DNA of 14,671 bases. Source: Candidatus Parcubacteria bacterium. Lineage in GTDB: Bacteria; Patescibacteriota; Saccharimonadia; Saccharimonadales; Saccharimonadaceae. This document shows positions 13,560 through 14,671 of the stretch, one piece after another (the first letter of the stretch is position 1; each line of letters starts with the position of its first letter). The DNA is taken from contig JAEYUN010000032.1 of the NCBI GenBank assembly GCA_023432475.1, positions 1 through 14,671 of the forward strand. The letters run 5' to 3'. The notes below the pieces were generated by a model, which was given only the letters and a program-made list of their open reading frames with translations, searched no databases and had not been told where the DNA came from. Made by a program: the position numbers and the translations under genes.

Positions 13560-14228
13560 ATGAGTCAACAAGTGCATGAGTTTGGATTTGAGCGTCCTGA
13601 TGCTGGTGATGTATTGAGTCCGCCAGCTAATCTTATTTATGGTGTTGGTGCGCTTGCTAGCCGCATGGTTCAAGTTGAGCGCACTATCTGCAATCATCCG
13701 GGAGGTAGGGCTGAAAACGATGCCGAGCATTCCTATATGCTCGCTTTAGTCGCTACTAGCCTGGCCGAAGAATATTTTCCAGAACTTGACTCCGGTTTGG
13801 TTTCGAAATACGCGAACGTTCATGATTTACCAGAGAGCTATGTCGGTGACACGCCCACTCATGTTATATCCGCCGCCGATTTGCAAGCCAAATCTAGCCT
13901 TGAGGCTGCTGGCCTGCACCGTTTAGTTGAGGAGTATCGTGGCATTGCTCCAAAACTTGTAAAAATCATGGAGGATTATGAAGCCCAAGCTGATCCGGAA
14001 GCTCGCTTTGTTAGGATGGTAGACAAACTGTTGACGGTTTCAATACAATTTCCTGACGGCGGTGAGACAATAGTCCAGGCAATGAATCGACGCGGTCATG
14101 AGGATATGGTTCGAACACGTATAGATAGGTTCGCAAAAGACTATGTTGATCAAAAAGCAGTCCTTGATCTTTACGACGAGTTGGCCGAGTTTATGCGCAG
14201 TCTGCTCTACCCTCCCGATAGCGATTGA
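13560..14228 (+). CDS. HD-domain phosphohydrolase, YfbR-like nucleotidase
   Basis: Soluble 222-residue protein of the HD superfamily. Metal-binding residues are in place: AENDAEHSYMLA gives H57 (with E56), KYANVHDLPE gives H88-D89, and FVRMVDKLL gives D155. The HDLPESYVGDTPTH stretch (88-101) matches the HD...E...GD.PT pattern of YfbR-type 5'-deoxynucleotidases and related HD_3 proteins, which hydrolyse (deoxy)nucleoside monophosphates. The substrate here is inferred. An acidic C-terminal helix ends in PPDSD. Start ATG 13560 follows a TACAAT -10 by eight bases. The TGA stop is embedded in the -35 box of the tRNA-Gln promoter. Confidence 0.88.
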   Translation: MSQQVHEFGFERPDAGDVLSPPANLIYGVGALASRMVQVERTICNHPGGRAENDAEHSYMLALVATSLAEEYFPELDSGLVSKYANVHDLPESYVGDTPTHVISAADLQAKSSLEAAGLHRLVEEYRGIAPKLVKIMEDYEAQADPEARFVRMVDKLLTVSIQFPDGGETIVQAMNRRGHEDMVRTRIDRFAKDYVDQKAVLDLYDELAEFMRSLLYPPDSD

Positions 14229-14253
14229 GTAAAACAGCGATATTTGCTACAAT
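14225..14253 (+). promoter_or_regulatory. tRNA-Gln promoter
   Basis: TTGAGT at 14225-14230, 17-base spacer ending TGC, TACAAT at 14248-14253. Start near 14260, eight bases before the mature tRNA. The -35 box overlaps the stop codon of the HD gene. Confidence 0.8.
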
Positions 14254-14267
14254 TTTGACTGGCTTGA

Positions 14268-14342
14268 TGGGGAGTGGCCAAGTGGTAAGGCACATGGTTT
14301 TGGTCCATGCATTCGGGGGTTCGAATCCCTCCTCCCCAGCCA
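14268..14342 (+). tRNA. tRNA-Gln (anticodon UUG), CCA encoded
   Basis: Complete cloverleaf: acceptor TGGGGAG/CTCCCCA (7 bp, with the U1-A72 pair typical of glutamine tRNAs), D-arm GCCA...GGC, anticodon stem CATGG/CCATG, loop TTTTGGT giving TTG (reads CAA/CAG), variable loop CATTC, T-arm GGGGG-TTCGAAT-CCCTC, discriminator G73 and an encoded CCA at 14340-14342. It is monocistronic, with its own promoter and terminator. Confidence 0.97.
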
Positions 14343-14343
14343 T

Positions 14344-14377
14344 AAAAATCGCTCGACCTTCTGGTCGGGCTATTTTT
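14344..14377 (+). terminator. tRNA-Gln terminator
   Basis: Stem GCTCGACC / GGTCGGGC (one G-U) with TTCT loop, flanked by an A-run on the left and TATTTTTAT on the right, so the stem extends through A-T pairs after one mismatch. Begins two bases after the tRNA CCA. Confidence 0.88.
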
Positions 14378-14384
14378 ATAACTA

Positions 14385-14404
14385 GTGACGAGCGGGATTC
14401 GAAC
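14385..14404 (-). other. Orphan tRNA 3' fragment (T-loop plus acceptor side)
   Basis: Minus strand reads GTTCGAATCCCGCTCGTCAC: an invariant-type T-loop GTTCGAATC, a T-stem 3' strand CCCGC, then a run resembling an acceptor 3' strand. The matching 5' T-stem strand (GCGGG) is missing; instead an unrelated hairpin begins at 14405. It does not match the tRNA-Gln next to it beyond GTTCGAATCCC. It looks like a broken tRNA end, such as an old integration site, though chance similarity is possible. Confidence 0.45.
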
Positions 14405-14427
14405 GGGTTTGCAACGTCTGCAAACCC
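14405..14427. repeat. Perfect 9-bp inverted repeat beside the tRNA fragment
   Basis: GGGTTTGCA (14405-14413), ACGTC, TGCAAACCC (14419-14427). It starts exactly where the tRNA-like fragment ends. It has no T-run, so it is not a terminator. Confidence 0.75.
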
Positions 14428-14471
14428 AGGCACTTTTAGAGCTTGAGAGACAAAAGCGAATCCACCTTAAG

Positions 14472-14499
14472 TTGAATTATAATTACATTATGGTATAAT
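14472..14499 (+). promoter_or_regulatory. Promoter of the secreted-protein gene
   Basis: TTGAAT at 14472-14477, 16-base spacer, consensus TATAAT at 14494-14499. Start near 14506, leaving a leader of about 32 bases with the AGGAGAGG ribosome site at 14523-14530. Confidence 0.75.
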
Positions 14500-14508
14500 A
14501 TATACCAT
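14490..14508. promoter_or_regulatory. Palindrome over the -10 box, candidate operator
   Basis: ATGGTATA (14490-14497), ATA spacer, TATACCAT (14501-14508): perfect 8-bp dyad covering the -10 box and predicted start. A dimeric repressor bound here would block the promoter. The site is AT-rich, so a chance palindrome is possible. Confidence 0.5.
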
Positions 14509-14537
14509 CACTGCCTGCGACTAGGAGAGGAAGTCCA

Positions 14538-14671
14538 GTGAAGTTCATCCGAAAATTGAGGGCCTTGGTCGCTGGATTGGCGATGATTGGCTTGGTGAGT
14601 ATGAGTGCGGGGACGGCAGAGGCTGCCTCGTACAACATCTATAAAGGACCGAACACATCGACGCGCGTCGT
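14538..14671 (+). CDS. Secreted protein, N-terminal part
   Basis: Only 44 codons lie in the window. GTG at 14538 is preceded by AGGAGAGG at 14523-14530 (7-10 bases). The product starts MKFIRKLR (basic), continues with a hydrophobic core ALVAGLAMIGLVSMSAG, and has a signal-peptidase I site at TAEA / AS after about residue 29, so it is exported by Sec. The mature part begins SYNIYKGPNTSTRV; too little is visible to name a family. The gene has its own promoter with a possible operator. Confidence 0.85.
   Translation, partial: MKFIRKLRALVAGLAMIGLVSMSAGTAEAASYNIYKGPNTSTRV

Noticed and set aside
14521..14545. AGGAGAGGAAGTCC resembling the RNase P 5' core
   Set aside because: It is the ribosome site of a frame with a clear signal peptide, and the surrounding bases do not form P2-P4.

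Overview
The window looks like chromosomal DNA of a small-genome bacterium of the Candidate Phyla Radiation, most likely a Saccharibacteria (TM7) relative. The reasons are a compact F1Fo-ATPase operon with a shortened delta subunit, tightly packed genes, several mRNAs that appear leaderless, and several proteins I cannot place in any family. Lineage is an inference: no rRNA or ribosomal protein is present to settle it. TGA is used as a stop throughout (atpF, atpG, atpD, the HD gene), so UGA is not recoded.

Region 1 (1-6673, + strand) is the ATP synthase operon: 3' end of an atpI/atpZ-like gene, then atpB (a), atpE (c), atpF (b), atpH (delta), atpA (alpha), atpG (gamma), an unrecognised 81-residue single-pass membrane protein, atpD (beta) and atpC (epsilon). 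Four-base overlaps and 0-31-base gaps imply one translationally coupled transcript. Catalytic and proton-path residues are intact; the c subunit carries Asp rather than Glu as ion carrier and lacks sodium ligands, so the enzyme should be proton-coupled.

Region 2 (6627-8672, - strand) holds a tRNA-dihydrouridine synthase that overlaps atpC tail-to-tail by 47 bases, then about 1 kb of GC-rich, hairpin-dense DNA: two long inverted repeats, tRNA-Pro(UGG), a small possible helical protein, and a promoter- and terminator-bounded RNA gene of about 420 nt (ncRNA-1).

Region 3 (8676-12494, - strand) is a 1108-residue UvrD/Rep-type helicase fused to a RecB-family nuclease. It is preceded by a second structured RNA of about 430 nt (ncRNA-2) with its own strong promoter and an intrinsic terminator 27 bases before the helicase start. 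ncRNA-2 could be a free RNA or an attenuating leader for the helicase. I could not match either RNA to RNase P RNA, tmRNA, SRP RNA or 6S RNA by their conserved strings.

Region 4 (12512-14671) holds an unknown 162-residue protein read from an apparently leaderless mRNA, a bidirectional terminator, a divergent 90-residue two-helix membrane protein, an HD-domain nucleotidase-like protein (also apparently leaderless), tRNA-Gln(UUG) with encoded CCA and its own promoter and terminator, an orphan tRNA T-arm fragment abutting a perfect 9-bp inverted repeat, and the start of a secreted protein whose -10 box sits inside a palindrome. Five promoters in the window share the -10 box TACAAT, three of them preceded by TGC.
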